A stretch of 17,853 nt of DNA from Candidatus Firestonebacteria bacterium RIFOXYA2_FULL_40_8 (GTDB taxonomy: Bacteria > Oederibacteriota > D2-FULL-39-29), in NCBI GenBank assembly GCA_001778355.1, contig MFGS01000063.1:1450-19302 (forward strand), given 5' to 3'. The first letter of the stretch is position 1. The number at the start of each line of letters is the position of its first letter. The position numbers were made by a program, and so were the translations under genes. The notes below the pieces were generated by a model. That model made no database searches. It was not told the DNA's origin and was given only the letters and a program-made list of their open reading frames with translations. Positions 1 to 6,732 of the stretch are shown here, piece after piece.

Positions 1-2
1 CT

Positions 3-86
3 CCGGTCAGTACCTTTGTCATTATAGGAGGTCTTCTATGCGCGCTAAACGTTCTTTTCTTGAGACACTACTTGAAAAAATTGTAA
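3..86 (+). CDS. C-terminal end of a probable MFS transporter (LplT-like), partial
   Basis: Frame 3 is open from the window edge to a TAA at 84-86 and encodes about 27 residues. They form one hydrophobic helix (TFVIIGGLLCALNVLFL) followed by a short basic tail (RHYLKKL). This is how MFS proteins commonly end. The reading frame overlaps the start of the next gene by 49 bp, and that gene's Shine-Dalgarno sequence lies inside it, implying translational coupling. In E. coli and relatives the gene before aas is lplT, the lysophospholipid flippase, so LplT is the best guess. That identity is inferred from position; the fragment is too short to prove a family. It could be the end of any polytopic membrane protein. 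Confidence 0.55.
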   Translation, partial: PVSTFVIIGGLLCALNVLFLRHYLKKL

Positions 87-2197
87 GATTTTGCTTTAGA
101 GCATATTTTGTTCTTGTCCACAGGATAAGCGTACGCGGTCTTGAAAATATCCCGAAGGACGGAAGAAAACTCGTTGTTGTCTGTAATCATGCCAGTTATT
201 TTGACGGGCCTATTCTCTGGGCATTTCTCGGGCTGGACCTTAAGATGCTGGTGAACCGCCTGGTTTCTGAAGTGCCGCTGCTTAAACCGTTCATGAATAA
301 CCATCTGACTGTTCAGATAGATCCTTTGAATTCCTATAGTTTAAAGAAAGCAATTGATTTTGTGAACGAAGGAGTGCCCTTGCTTGTTTTCCCCGAAGGA
401 AGGGTTACAACCACCGGAAATCTCATGAAAATGTATGACGGTGCCGGGTTCATTGCCGCTAAGACCGGAGCTTTTATTCTACCGGTGAACCTTAAGAATA
501 CGGACAGGCTTTTAACCTCAAAGGCACCGAATAAAAAAAGAATCTTCTCTAAAATTATAATGACCATAGGGAAAATACAAGACCCTCTTGTACTGACAGG
601 CGTGAACGGGAGAGAGAAGAGACAGCAGGCCTCAACAAAGATATACGATATGCTTGCAAATCTGAAATATGAGGTAAATAATCAGCCGGTGACGCTCGGT
701 AAAATGTTCATTGATAAATGCAGGGAAAACGCGAAGCGGCCGGCTTTTATGGATATTTCCAATAAAGAGATAACTTATAAGCGTTCTCTCACTGGCGGTT
801 TTGCTTTGGGCGGATATTTTGCAAAATTTGAAGATAAAAATATTGGTGTGCTCCTTCCGAACATTACGCCGACGGCATTACTATTTTTCGGTCTTCAGCT
901 CTTTGGAAAGACCCCTGCCTTCCTGAATTATTCGGGAGGACCTGCCTCTATATCTACAGCAATGGAAATAGCGAAATTGAATATTATTGTCACATCAAAA
1001 CAATTTTTAGAAAAAATAAAAATAGACCCTGCTATATTCAAGGAAAAGAAACTCATATATATAGAAGAACTGAAGAACGAAATTACCGCGGGGGCAAAGG
1101 TTTTGGCTTTAATAAAAACCTTGATGCCAAACGTTTTCTTTAAGGAGAAGGCGGGAGCGGATAAAGAAACGGCGGTTATTCTTTTTACCTCCGGTTCAGA
1201 AGGTATCCCGAAAGGTGTTTGCCTAAGCCATGAGAATATTATCTCAAATGTCAATCAGGCGCTTGCAAAAATAGATGTCCGGGAGTCCGATGTAATACTC
1301 AACGCTCTTCCAATATTTCATAGTTTTGGTCTCACGGTGGGGACAATTCTTCCTTTTTACTCCGGAGCGAAGACCTTTTTGTACGTCAGCCCTCTGCATT
1401 ACAGAGTGGTTCCGGAGATTGCTTACGATCAGAATTGTACGATACTTCTCGGGACGAGCACTTTCTTGAACGGCTTTTCAAAAAAAGCCCATCCGTTTGA
1501 CTTCTACTCACTCCGGTATATATTTTGCGGAGCTGAAGCCCTTTCCGAAAAAGTATTTGAGAACTATGCAAAGACATATGGCAAAAGGATACTTACGGGC
1601 TATGGCGCTACCGAGTGCGCTCCTATAGTAAGCATGAACAATGCCATGGAGTATGAGCATGGCACGGCTGGCAGATTCCTTCCCGGAATAGAATACAAAT
1701 TGGAAAAAGTAGAAGGGATAGAAGGCGAAAACACCGGCCGGCTTTATGTCAAGGGAAAGAATATTATGAAAGGGTATTTGAACAATGAAAAAGCAAATAA
1801 TAAATTCCTTCTTCAGGATGAGGGCTGGTATGACACCGGAGATATTGTTGAGATAACGCCGAAGGGTTATGTGAAGATAGTCGGACGTCTAAAACGTTTT
1901 GCCAAGATAAGCGGTGAGATGATCTCTCTTACAGCGGTAGAAGAAGCGGTAAACAGTAAGCTTACAGGCGGTAAGGAAGCAGCAATTCTCTTTGAAGCGG
2001 ATGAGAAAAAAGGAGAAAAGTTAATACTTATTGCAAACAATACCTCGGTGACGCTTAAAGAGATCAGAGAAATTCTTTCAGAAAAAGGTTTCTCCGAGCT
2101 GGCCGTGCCGAGAGATATTAGATTTATAAAAGAAATTCCGAAACTCGGTACAGGTAAAGTGGATTATGTAAAGTTAAAGGCCTCGCAGGCAGTTTAG
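38..2197 (+). CDS. aas: Bifunctional lysophospholipid acyltransferase / acyl-ACP synthetase (Aas type)
   Basis: The protein has 719 residues, the same length as E. coli Aas. An N-terminal PlsC-type acyltransferase domain (about 20-215) carries the HxxxxD motif (H51, D56) and the EGR motif (120-122). An AMP-binding adenylation domain (about 225-719) carries the P-loop TSGSEGIPKG (384-393), YGATE (522-526), YDTGD (598-602) and a C-terminal GTGK with the expected catalytic lysine K707. By family knowledge it activates a fatty acid with ATP, loads it on ACP and transfers it to a lysophospholipid at the inner membrane. The ATG at 38 is preceded by AGGAGG (26-31), although the frame stays open to the window edge. 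It overlaps the putative transporter upstream, and the next gene begins 8 bp after its stop, so an operon is likely. All key residues seem intact. It could alternatively act in general fatty-acid salvage. Confidence 0.9.
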   Translation: MRAKRSFLETLLEKIVRFCFRAYFVLVHRISVRGLENIPKDGRKLVVVCNHASYFDGPILWAFLGLDLKMLVNRLVSEVPLLKPFMNNHLTVQIDPLNSYSLKKAIDFVNEGVPLLVFPEGRVTTTGNLMKMYDGAGFIAAKTGAFILPVNLKNTDRLLTSKAPNKKRIFSKIIMTIGKIQDPLVLTGVNGREKRQQASTKIYDMLANLKYEVNNQPVTLGKMFIDKCRENAKRPAFMDISNKEITYKRSLTGGFALGGYFAKFEDKNIGVLLPNITPTALLFFGLQLFGKTPAFLNYSGGPASISTAMEIAKLNIIVTSKQFLEKIKIDPAIFKEKKLIYIEELKNEITAGAKVLALIKTLMPNVFFKEKAGADKETAVILFTSGSEGIPKGVCLSHENIISNVNQALAKIDVRESDVILNALPIFHSFGLTVGTILPFYSGAKTFLYVSPLHYRVVPEIAYDQNCTILLGTSTFLNGFSKKAHPFDFYSLRYIFCGAEALSEKVFENYAKTYGKRILTGYGATECAPIVSMNNAMEYEHGTAGRFLPGIEYKLEKVEGIEGENTGRLYVKGKNIMKGYLNNEKANNKFLLQDEGWYDTGDIVEITPKGYVKIVGRLKRFAKISGEMISLTAVEEAVNSKLTGGKEAAILFEADEKKGEKLILIANNTSVTLKEIREILSEKGFSELAVPRDIRFIKEIPKLGTGKVDYVKLKASQAV

Positions 2198-2205
2198 GAG
2201 ACACT

Positions 2206-2958
2206 ATGTTTGAACTCAAACTGAAAACATTTGACGGGACACAGATAGCTTTTAATCATCTCCGTAGAAAAGAGCGGGATGAAGTAATTATAATTTGCCA
2301 TGGATTTTGCTCCGCAAAGGATAACAGGCCTTTCCTTGATATGTCCAGGGATTTTTTCTCGCATATGGATGTGATAAACATGGACCAGCGGGGGCACGGC
2401 AACAGCAGTGGTTTCTTTTCATTTTCCTCGCAGGAACACGGTGACATAAGAGCTGTTATTGAATTTGCCCGTACTATATATACCAGGGTGCATCTCATGG
2501 GCTTTTCTCTCGGCGCGGCTTCTTCCGCAATAGAAGTTGCAGAAAGCGGTAATGTTGCAAGCTTAATTCTTGTGAGCCCGCCGGCGGACTTTGTAAAGAT
2601 AGAAAACCATTTCTTGGATAGGAATATTTTATCCTACGGCTTAAAACGTTTTACTTTTCATTATTTCAAGCTCCGCCCCGGAAACCCCTTGCAGAGAAAG
2701 ATAAAACCCGCCGAGGCCGTTGAAAGGATCAATAATATCCCGCTTCTTGTTATTCACGGGGAAAAAGACAGGATAATTTTTCCCTGGCATGGCAGTGAGG
2801 TGTACGCGCATGCGAACGAACCGAAAAAGCTTGTTATCTTCGAAAAAGGCGAACACGCGGAAGCCATTTATGAAGAGTACCCTGAAAGATTTATTTCTTT
2901 ATGTCTGGAATGGATAGGTGCATCAAGTACGAAGTACGATGTACAAAGTATGAAGTGA
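2206..2958 (+). CDS. Alpha/beta hydrolase, cytoplasmic
   Basis: This 250-residue protein has the alpha/beta-hydrolase layout: oxyanion HG at 32-33, nucleophile elbow GFSLG with S101, acid D188 in HGEKD, and H217 in KGEHAE. DQRGHGNSSG (60-69) is typical of the monoglyceride lipase-like Hydrolase_4 group. No signal peptide or membrane helix is seen. The start is set by AGGAG at 2196-2200, overlapping the preceding stop. Substrate is unknown. Position after aas suggests a lipid ester, but that is inference. The last residues (SSTKYDVQSMK, from 240) are encoded by five 7-bp repeat units that run up to the stop codon, so the natural C-terminus was probably shorter and has been replaced or extended by the repeat. 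Confidence 0.85.
   Translation: MFELKLKTFDGTQIAFNHLRRKERDEVIIICHGFCSAKDNRPFLDMSRDFFSHMDVINMDQRGHGNSSGFFSFSSQEHGDIRAVIEFARTIYTRVHLMGFSLGAASSAIEVAESGNVASLILVSPPADFVKIENHFLDRNILSYGLKRFTFHYFKLRPGNPLQRKIKPAEAVERINNIPLLVIHGEKDRIIFPWHGSEVYAHANEPKKLVIFEKGEHAEAIYEEYPERFISLCLEWIGASSTKYDVQSMK
2924..2958 (+). repeat. Five phased heptamers (GAAGTAC family) at the end of a gene
   Basis: Units are caagtac, gaagtac, gatgtac, aaagtat and gaagtga. The last unit contains the TGA stop of the hydrolase. The same word is repeated five times after the amt gene (11125-11159). The tract is coding here, supplying the hydrolase C-terminus. Confidence 0.8.
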
Positions 2959-2974
2959 AAAGCCGGGAGGCATT

Positions 2975-3859
2975 ATGGGGAATAAAATATCGAAGACCAA
3001 AAAGATAACAATTCGTCTGGGGATATTATTTACAATAGTGTTTCTCGTTGGTTCCTGGGTTGCCTCGGAAGTTACTTTGAAAGCTTTTCGTCGGTCCCTC
3101 AATATAACTCCTGAAAGTTATGGTATTCCTTTTGAAAGAGTTTCTTTTTTGACAAAAGACAAATATCTTATTCACGGATGGTGGCTGCCCGGGGTAAAGC
3201 AAGACAAATGTGTGATACTGGTTCACGGTATTGCGGCAGATAAAACTTATATGCATGAGTATTTTCAGTTCATTCATGATGCCGGTTATAATGTTCTGAC
3301 GATAGATCTCCGGGGTTATGGGGAGAATTCCTTTTCATCCACATCCATTAGCTATAAAGAATCGGATGATGTAAACGCCGCAGTATTATACGCAAAAAAC
3401 AGGGGCGAAAAATTTATAGGTGTCATTGGCCGGTCAATGGGAGGCGCCTCATCTTTGAGGGCGGCAGAGGTAAACCGTGATATTAAAGCAGTAGTTTCCG
3501 ACTCTGCCTTTGCTGAATTAAAGCCGACCATGGTTATATATGCGACAAAAATCTATCATGTTCCATATTTTCCCTTTGTGCCGGTCGGCTTTTTTCTGGC
3601 GGAGTTAAGGTCGGGTTATAAATATAAAGAAGCCAACCCCATTGATAGTGTCAAGAAAACCCCTTTCCCGGTTCTTATCTTTCATGGTGACAATGATAAA
3701 AAAATTGACGTGGAAAATGCTAAACGAATATATGAGGCTGCCTCCGGTCCAAAAAAAATAATAATAGTAAAAAATGCAGGTCATGTACAATCCCTGGCGT
3801 ATGCTGCAAAAGAGTATCAAGCGGAAACTTTAAACTTTTTTGCCACGTATTTGAAATAA
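2975..3859 (+). CDS. Membrane-anchored alpha/beta hydrolase
   Basis: The 294-residue protein starts with basic residues and one hydrophobic helix (about 13-33). This is most likely an uncleaved signal anchor that places the enzyme on the periplasmic side. The hydrolase domain has oxyanion HG (84-85), nucleophile elbow GRSMG with S154, acid D241 in HGDND and H270 in AGHVQ. The domain resembles the YqkD/YfhR (serine aminopeptidase S33-like) hydrolases found widely in bacteria; exact substrate is unknown. A GGGAGG ribosome binding site (2965-2970) precedes ATG 2975, 16 bp after the previous hydrolase. Two hydrolases with little resemblance outside the fold stand in series after aas, which fits ester or lipid turnover in the envelope, an inference from context only. 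Confidence 0.83.
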   Translation: MGNKISKTKKITIRLGILFTIVFLVGSWVASEVTLKAFRRSLNITPESYGIPFERVSFLTKDKYLIHGWWLPGVKQDKCVILVHGIAADKTYMHEYFQFIHDAGYNVLTIDLRGYGENSFSSTSISYKESDDVNAAVLYAKNRGEKFIGVIGRSMGGASSLRAAEVNRDIKAVVSDSAFAELKPTMVIYATKIYHVPYFPFVPVGFFLAELRSGYKYKEANPIDSVKKTPFPVLIFHGDNDKKIDVENAKRIYEAASGPKKIIIVKNAGHVQSLAYAAKEYQAETLNFFATYLK

Positions 3860-3890
3860 CCGGAAAATTCTTAAAAAGGACTGATAAATT

Positions 3891-4508
3891 ATGAAAATAC
3901 TAAGTATATGCTTGCTTCTGACTGTCATTCTTCTGGTATCGTGTACAAAGACAATAGATCTAAAGGAAGGGGATATTGTTTTTCAAGAGTCGCTTTCTTC
4001 GCAAAGCAAAGCTATTCAGTTAGCAACTAAATCAAAGTACAGTCATATGGGAATTGTCTTAAAGAAAGACGGCAAGCTTAGTGTTTATGAAGCCGGTGAA
4101 ATTATTAAGTATGCTCCCTTACGCGAGTGGGTAAGAAAAGGAAAAGACGGAAAGTATGTTGCAAAAAGACTGAAAAATTCCGAACAAATATTAACCGAGG
4201 AAGCAATAAAACAAATGCGTAAATCTTCAGAAAAATACATTGGCAAGAAGTATGATCTCTATTTTGAATGGTCAGATGACAAGATTTATTGTTCTGAACT
4301 TGTATGGAAGATTTATAAAGATGCTCTTGCAATGGAAATAGGAAAGCTTCAAATATTTTCTGAATTTGATCTGAATAATGCCGTTGTAAAAAGCAAATTA
4401 AAAGAACGGTTTGGCAGTAAAATTCCGACAAACGAACCGGTAATCTCTCCGGCAAGTATGTTTGATTCAGATAAACTGATAACTGTTTATTCCGATTATT
4501 CAGAATAA
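3891..4508 (+). CDS. Lipoprotein, YiiX-type permuted papain-like amidase (peptidase C92 family)
   Basis: This 205-residue protein begins with a lipoprotein signal peptide ending in LVSC (15-18), so C18 is the expected lipidated residue. The mature part shows the YiiX/YaeF pattern: GDIVFQ (27-32), SQSKAIQLATKS, then SHMGIV with candidate catalytic H52, and YCSELVWKIY with candidate nucleophile C134 and conserved E136. These permuted NlpC/P60-like enzymes are thought to cleave amide bonds in cell-wall peptides or lipids; the E. coli members are structurally known but their substrates are poorly defined. AAAAAGGA lies upstream of ATG 3891. It follows the hydrolases by 31 bp and is closed by a strong palindromic terminator. 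Its sequence is more AT-rich than aas, a mild hint of separate origin. Confidence 0.82.
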   Translation: MKILSICLLLTVILLVSCTKTIDLKEGDIVFQESLSSQSKAIQLATKSKYSHMGIVLKKDGKLSVYEAGEIIKYAPLREWVRKGKDGKYVAKRLKNSEQILTEEAIKQMRKSSEKYIGKKYDLYFEWSDDKIYCSELVWKIYKDALAMEIGKLQIFSEFDLNNAVVKSKLKERFGSKIPTNEPVISPASMFDSDKLITVYSDYSE

Positions 4509-4510
4509 AG

Positions 4511-4556
4511 AAAAGTGGGACAGGCACGTGCCTGTCCCACTTTTTGTTGTTTTTTG
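4511..4556 (+). terminator. 34-bp perfect palindrome with T-rich tail; REP-like terminator
   Basis: Arms 4511-4527 and 4528-4544 are perfect reverse complements (AAAAGTGGGACAGGCAC and its complement) with no spacer. The T-rich stretch to 4556 would act as a U-tract in + transcripts, and the A-rich left side would do the same on the other strand, so it could terminate both ways. The GTGCCTGTCCCAC core resembles REP elements linked to RAYT/Y1 transposases in other bacteria; this is recalled resemblance and no transposase is present in the window. Confidence 0.8.
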
Positions 4557-4558
4557 GC

Positions 4559-4588
4559 TTGTTTAAACTTCTTTTAATGATATATACT
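4559..4588 (+). promoter_or_regulatory. Probable sigma-70 promoter for the MORN/DJ-1-like gene
   Basis: TTGTTT (4559-4564) and TATACT (4583-4588) are 18 bp apart. Transcription would begin near 4594-4595, at or next to the ATG of the following gene, so the mRNA may be leaderless. No Shine-Dalgarno sequence lies before that ATG. Confidence 0.45.
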
Positions 4589-4593
4589 ATATT

Positions 4594-5649
4594 ATGAAGC
4601 AAAACCCTCGAAAGATAGTTATGTTCCTTCTGGCGTTTCTCTGCCTGCCTTTGAGTGTTTTTTCGGACACTACCCGAAAGATGATAAAGGACGGGGAGAC
4701 GGTATATTCGATTTATTATGATCAGAGCGGGACGGAAGTGGCCAGGGAAGAATGTACAATTCCTAAAGATCTGCAAATGACTTTGACCACGCTTTCTTTT
4801 TCGCCTTATTATGGGATAAAGTCGGAACTTAAAAGCGGGGCGATACCGGATGGGGTAGTCAAAATATTTGATGATGATGGGACGCTTCGTCTTCTTGAAA
4901 CTTACAAAGACGGTAAAAGGAACGGGCCGGTGACAAGTTATTTTAAAAGCGGAAAGGTTTCCTCAAGCTCTACATATACGGACGGAAAACTCAACGGAAA
5001 GCTTACGGCATTTTCTCGTGACGGCAAGATTGCTTCGGAGATTGATTTTATCAAGGGTAAGATACAAAGCGGGAACGTTTACGGCATGGAAGCGAATGAT
5101 AATATGAATATAGGGGAAATTCTCGGACGTTTTGCGGAAAAGAGGCGTCTAAGCGGAAAAAAAGTGCTGATAGTCTCCGATACCGAAAATAAAGAGTCTG
5201 CCAGGGAGTTAAAAATACTTTTTGCCGAAAGAGGCGCGGAAATTGTTATTGCAGGCGTAAAAAAGAAAGAGAACGAAGGAGACAATGGCGCGGATATTTA
5301 CATTGCCGAAGTAGATTATCAATTCTATGATATTATTTCTTTTACGTGCGCGGCAAAATCAATAGATGTAAATCTGGATCTGGGAAATATTTTAAGAAAA
5401 CTTTACAATGACGGAAAAGTAATCTCAGCCGTAGGCGAAAGTGAAGTAATAATTGCAAGATCCGGACTCATGGTGAGCAAAGCAGCCGCCAAGCCGGAAC
5501 AAGAATCTGCGGAGTATGAATTAAGTAAAATCCAAAACCTGACCATGAAAGAAGGCGTGGTCGTCAGCGACCGTATAGTAACCGCCTCCGGAATAAAATA
5601 CCTGAAAGAGTTCGTCTCCGAAACCGCCAAACTGTTTAAGGCGGAATAA
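4594..5649 (+). CDS. Exported protein with MORN/YwqK-type repeats and a degenerate DJ-1/PfpI-like domain
   Basis: The protein has 351 residues. Residues 1-24 form a Sec signal peptide (basic start, then FLLAFLCLPLSVFS). Residues about 86-160 hold three MORN_2/YwqK-like repeats of roughly 23 residues with the pattern DG.L....Y.DGK.NG (for example YKDGKRNGPV, YTDGKLNGKL). Residues about 189-350 resemble the DJ-1/PfpI fold: KKVLIVSDTE at the first strand, ERGAEIVIAG, then LRKLYNDGKVISAVGE and GVVVSDRIVTASG, which matches the family's 'vvv.d..ivTs.g' strand. The family's nucleophile cysteine (A.C.G) corresponds to G281 here, so ordinary glyoxalase, protease or amidase chemistry is not expected. 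ATG 4594 is preferred over ATG 4621 because it gives the signal peptide its basic start. Function is unknown. The domain assignment of the C-terminal half is my reading of pattern, not a search result. Confidence 0.7.
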   Translation: MKQNPRKIVMFLLAFLCLPLSVFSDTTRKMIKDGETVYSIYYDQSGTEVAREECTIPKDLQMTLTTLSFSPYYGIKSELKSGAIPDGVVKIFDDDGTLRLLETYKDGKRNGPVTSYFKSGKVSSSSTYTDGKLNGKLTAFSRDGKIASEIDFIKGKIQSGNVYGMEANDNMNIGEILGRFAEKRRLSGKKVLIVSDTENKESARELKILFAERGAEIVIAGVKKKENEGDNGADIYIAEVDYQFYDIISFTCAAKSIDVNLDLGNILRKLYNDGKVISAVGESEVIIARSGLMVSKAAAKPEQESAEYELSKIQNLTMKEGVVVSDRIVTASGIKYLKEFVSETAKLFKAE

Positions 5650-5651
5650 AT

Positions 5652-6281
5652 ATGGAAAATTTTCAATATTTAAAGCCACCCCCGAGAAAAATTCCGCTAA
5701 GTATTAAATTGCAGTTATTGTTAGGAAAAAGTGCATCGTTCCTATTATTTACATTTGCTGTGTTTCTTGTTCCGATGTATTTATTTGCAATAGGCTCTGA
5801 GGAAATATTTGTTAAGTTAGGACTCTGGTTATTTTATGTAATATTTTCAGCAGCAATGGTATATGGGATTTATCGCGGTGTAAAAGATATAGCCTTATTT
5901 CAAAATGGTATATGTGTTGCTTCAACAATAGTTGAAAAGTATACAGTTCATGACGATGAATATAGTACGCGAGTGCTAATCTTACAGTATAAAGTAAACG
6001 GAAAAAAATATTCCTATAAATATTCACAGCCAATAAGCCTTACTCAAAACACAAAGCGCCTAGAAGATGATATAGAAGAGCCAATATTGTGTTTACAAGA
6101 AAGTCCCGAGAAAGCGGTACTTGTTGATTCTTATCAGGCAAGAATAGTGTTGGATGAAGAGGGCAACATGCGGATGAATAAACCGTTACTAGGATATTTT
6201 CAGGTTATATTAAGCGTTATATCTCTGGCTGCAATAGTTGTAGAGGTGTATTATATGTTTAAAATCTACAACCCGCAATAA
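5652..6281 (+). CDS. DUF3592-like membrane protein
   Basis: This 209-residue protein has three likely membrane helices (about 26-47, 55-76, 181-203). A soluble domain (about 80-175) lies between the second and third. That domain has the DUF3592-type pattern of strands: an 'a.ivEkYtv' strand, LQYKVNGKKYSYKYS (111-125), then a CLQESPEKAVLVD segment like the family's 'v.YdP.nPs.a' part. DUF3592 proteins have no assigned function. It begins 2 bp after the stop of the previous gene, with only a weak AAGGCGG upstream inside that gene, so it is probably translationally coupled. Codon use is more A/T-rich than in aas or the glutamine synthetase gene. A REP-like inverted repeat region follows. Confidence 0.65.
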   Translation: MENFQYLKPPPRKIPLSIKLQLLLGKSASFLLFTFAVFLVPMYLFAIGSEEIFVKLGLWLFYVIFSAAMVYGIYRGVKDIALFQNGICVASTIVEKYTVHDDEYSTRVLILQYKVNGKKYSYKYSQPISLTQNTKRLEDDIEEPILCLQESPEKAVLVDSYQARIVLDEEGNMRMNKPLLGYFQVILSVISLAAIVVEVYYMFKIYNPQ

Positions 6282-6294
6282 CCACTGACTTCCC

Positions 6295-6368
6295 GGTGAC
6301 AGTCACCCGAAAAGCAATATTCTGTAAGGACAAATGAGTATCCAGAGTGCCTCTTGGTGACAGGCACT
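6295..6368 (+). repeat. Two REP-like inverted repeats (GGTGAC/GTCACC and AGTGCCT/AGGCACT)
   Basis: GGTGAC (6295-6300) and GTCACC (6302-6307) flank one base. AGTGCCT (6346-6352) and AGGCACT (6362-6368) flank nine bases that contain GGTGAC again. The AGGCAC/GTGCCT core is shared with the 34-bp palindrome at 4511-4544, so these look like diverged relatives. They bracket the region 4511-6368 containing the two genes of unknown function. Confidence 0.5.
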
Positions 6369-6528
6369 ATTTGACTGTTTTGGGTAGAAAGCAGGGTAAA
6401 ATAGTCTATTCTGGAGGTAAATATCGCTAATTTCCTGTAATATTAGATATAATGCCATTATAAAAGCACATATATGAGCTATTATAATATATATTTCTCT
6501 ATATTTACCGAATATTATTAAAATATGC

Positions 6529-6557
6529 TTGACAACACTGTTTTTCTGTGTTAAAAT
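6529..6557 (+). promoter_or_regulatory. Strong sigma-70 promoter of the glutamine synthetase gene with an internal operator-like inverted repeat
   Basis: A consensus -35 (TTGACA, 6529-6534) and a -10 (TAAAAT, 6552-6557) are 17 bp apart, and the -10 is extended by TG at 6549-6550. Between the boxes an interrupted inverted repeat, AACACtG (6534-6540) and CtGTGTT (6546-6552), has its centre at 6543. A protein bound there would block RNA polymerase, so it is a candidate operator. It does not match the GlnR TGTNA-N7-TNACA consensus. Predicted start of transcription is near 6564, leaving a leader of about 170 nt. Confidence 0.65.
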
Positions 6558-6613
6558 CCTCTTGTTCTTGAAAACAAAGGTAGTTTTCCTGCGAAAATAG
6601 GGCAAAGAGGCCC
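6558..6613 (+). promoter_or_regulatory. Candidate structured leader RNA upstream of the glutamine synthetase gene
   Basis: CCTCTT (6558-6563) can pair with AAGAGG (6605-6610), enclosing hairpin GAAAAC/GTTTTC (6570-6575 and 6583-6588) and a short CCT/AGG pairing (6588-6590 and 6599-6601, which competes for base 6588). An alternative hairpin GGGC/GCCC (6600-6603 and 6610-6613) would break the outer helix. This could be a small switch-like leader. I do not recognise a known riboswitch class; in particular the cyanobacterial glnA (glutamine) motif is not evident. The predicted start of transcription lies inside the left strand of the outer helix, which weakens the model unless transcription starts slightly earlier. 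Confidence 0.25.
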
Positions 6614-6616
6614 GTC

Positions 6617-6648
6617 TAGAGGCTTAGAAGGTTGGATGGTTGGAGGCT
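6617..6648 (+). repeat. Four phased octamers in the glutamine synthetase leader
   Basis: Units are tagaggct, tagaaggt, tggatggt and tggaggct (consensus T(A/G)GANGG(C/T)T). They lie in the transcribed leader, between the candidate folded element and the next repeat tract. Confidence 0.65.
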
Positions 6649-6659
6649 TGGCAAAAATA

Positions 6660-6712
6660 AATACCACGCTAATGTAGAACGTGAGTAACGTGGAACGTGC
6701 AAACGTGTAACG
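6660..6712 (+). repeat. Dispersed block plus degenerate TGTAACG-type tract before the glutamine synthetase gene
   Basis: Bases 6660-6680 match 11185-11205 at 19 of 21 positions (AATACCAC, two differing bases, TAATGTAGAAC). A tract of 7-9-bp units follows: tagaacg, tgagtaacg, tggaacg, tgcaaacg, tgtaacg. The same order, block then GTAAC-rich tract, precedes the P-II gene. Confidence 0.7.
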
Positions 6713-6732
6713 AATTTTTAAAGGGAGGCATT

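Larger units (their letters stand above)
6282..6732 (+). other. Gene-free 451-bp region: REP-like hairpins, AT-rich block, glnA promoter and leader
   Basis: No credible gene is seen. From left to right it holds REP-like inverted repeats (6295-6368), a very AT-rich stretch (about 6420-6528) that could act as an UP element, a strong sigma-70 promoter (6529-6557), a potentially folded leader (6558-6613), an 8-bp tandem tract (6617-6648) and a second degenerate tract (6660-6712) ending just before the glutamine synthetase ribosome binding site. Upstream-extended starts at alternative codons (such as GTG 6697) run through the repeat tract and are unlikely. Confidence 0.7.

Noticed and set aside
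4105..4776. Minus-strand 223-codon frame
   Set aside because: It runs opposite the C92 lipoprotein gene, through the palindromic terminator and into the next gene; its product has no recognisable pattern.
6371..6402. Second promoter, TTGACT with TAAAAT
   Set aside because: The 20-bp spacing is too long for a sigma-70 promoter.
6570..6660. Cyclic di-GMP (GEMM) or glutamine riboswitch upstream of the glutamine synthetase gene
   Set aside because: Fragments such as GGGCAAAG and CCCGTCTA recall GEMM, but the order of conserved blocks and the tetraloop receptor are missing, and the glnA motif core is not present.
6640..6670. Sigma-54 (-24/-12) promoter for the glutamine synthetase gene
   Set aside because: GG and GC dinucleotides are present, but not at the required 10-bp separation.
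6697..6732. Upstream-extended start for the glutamine synthetase gene (712 residues)
   Set aside because: The extension uses a GTG inside a repeat tract without a ribosome binding site; ATG 6733 has AAGGGAGG at the right distance and a family-like N-terminus.
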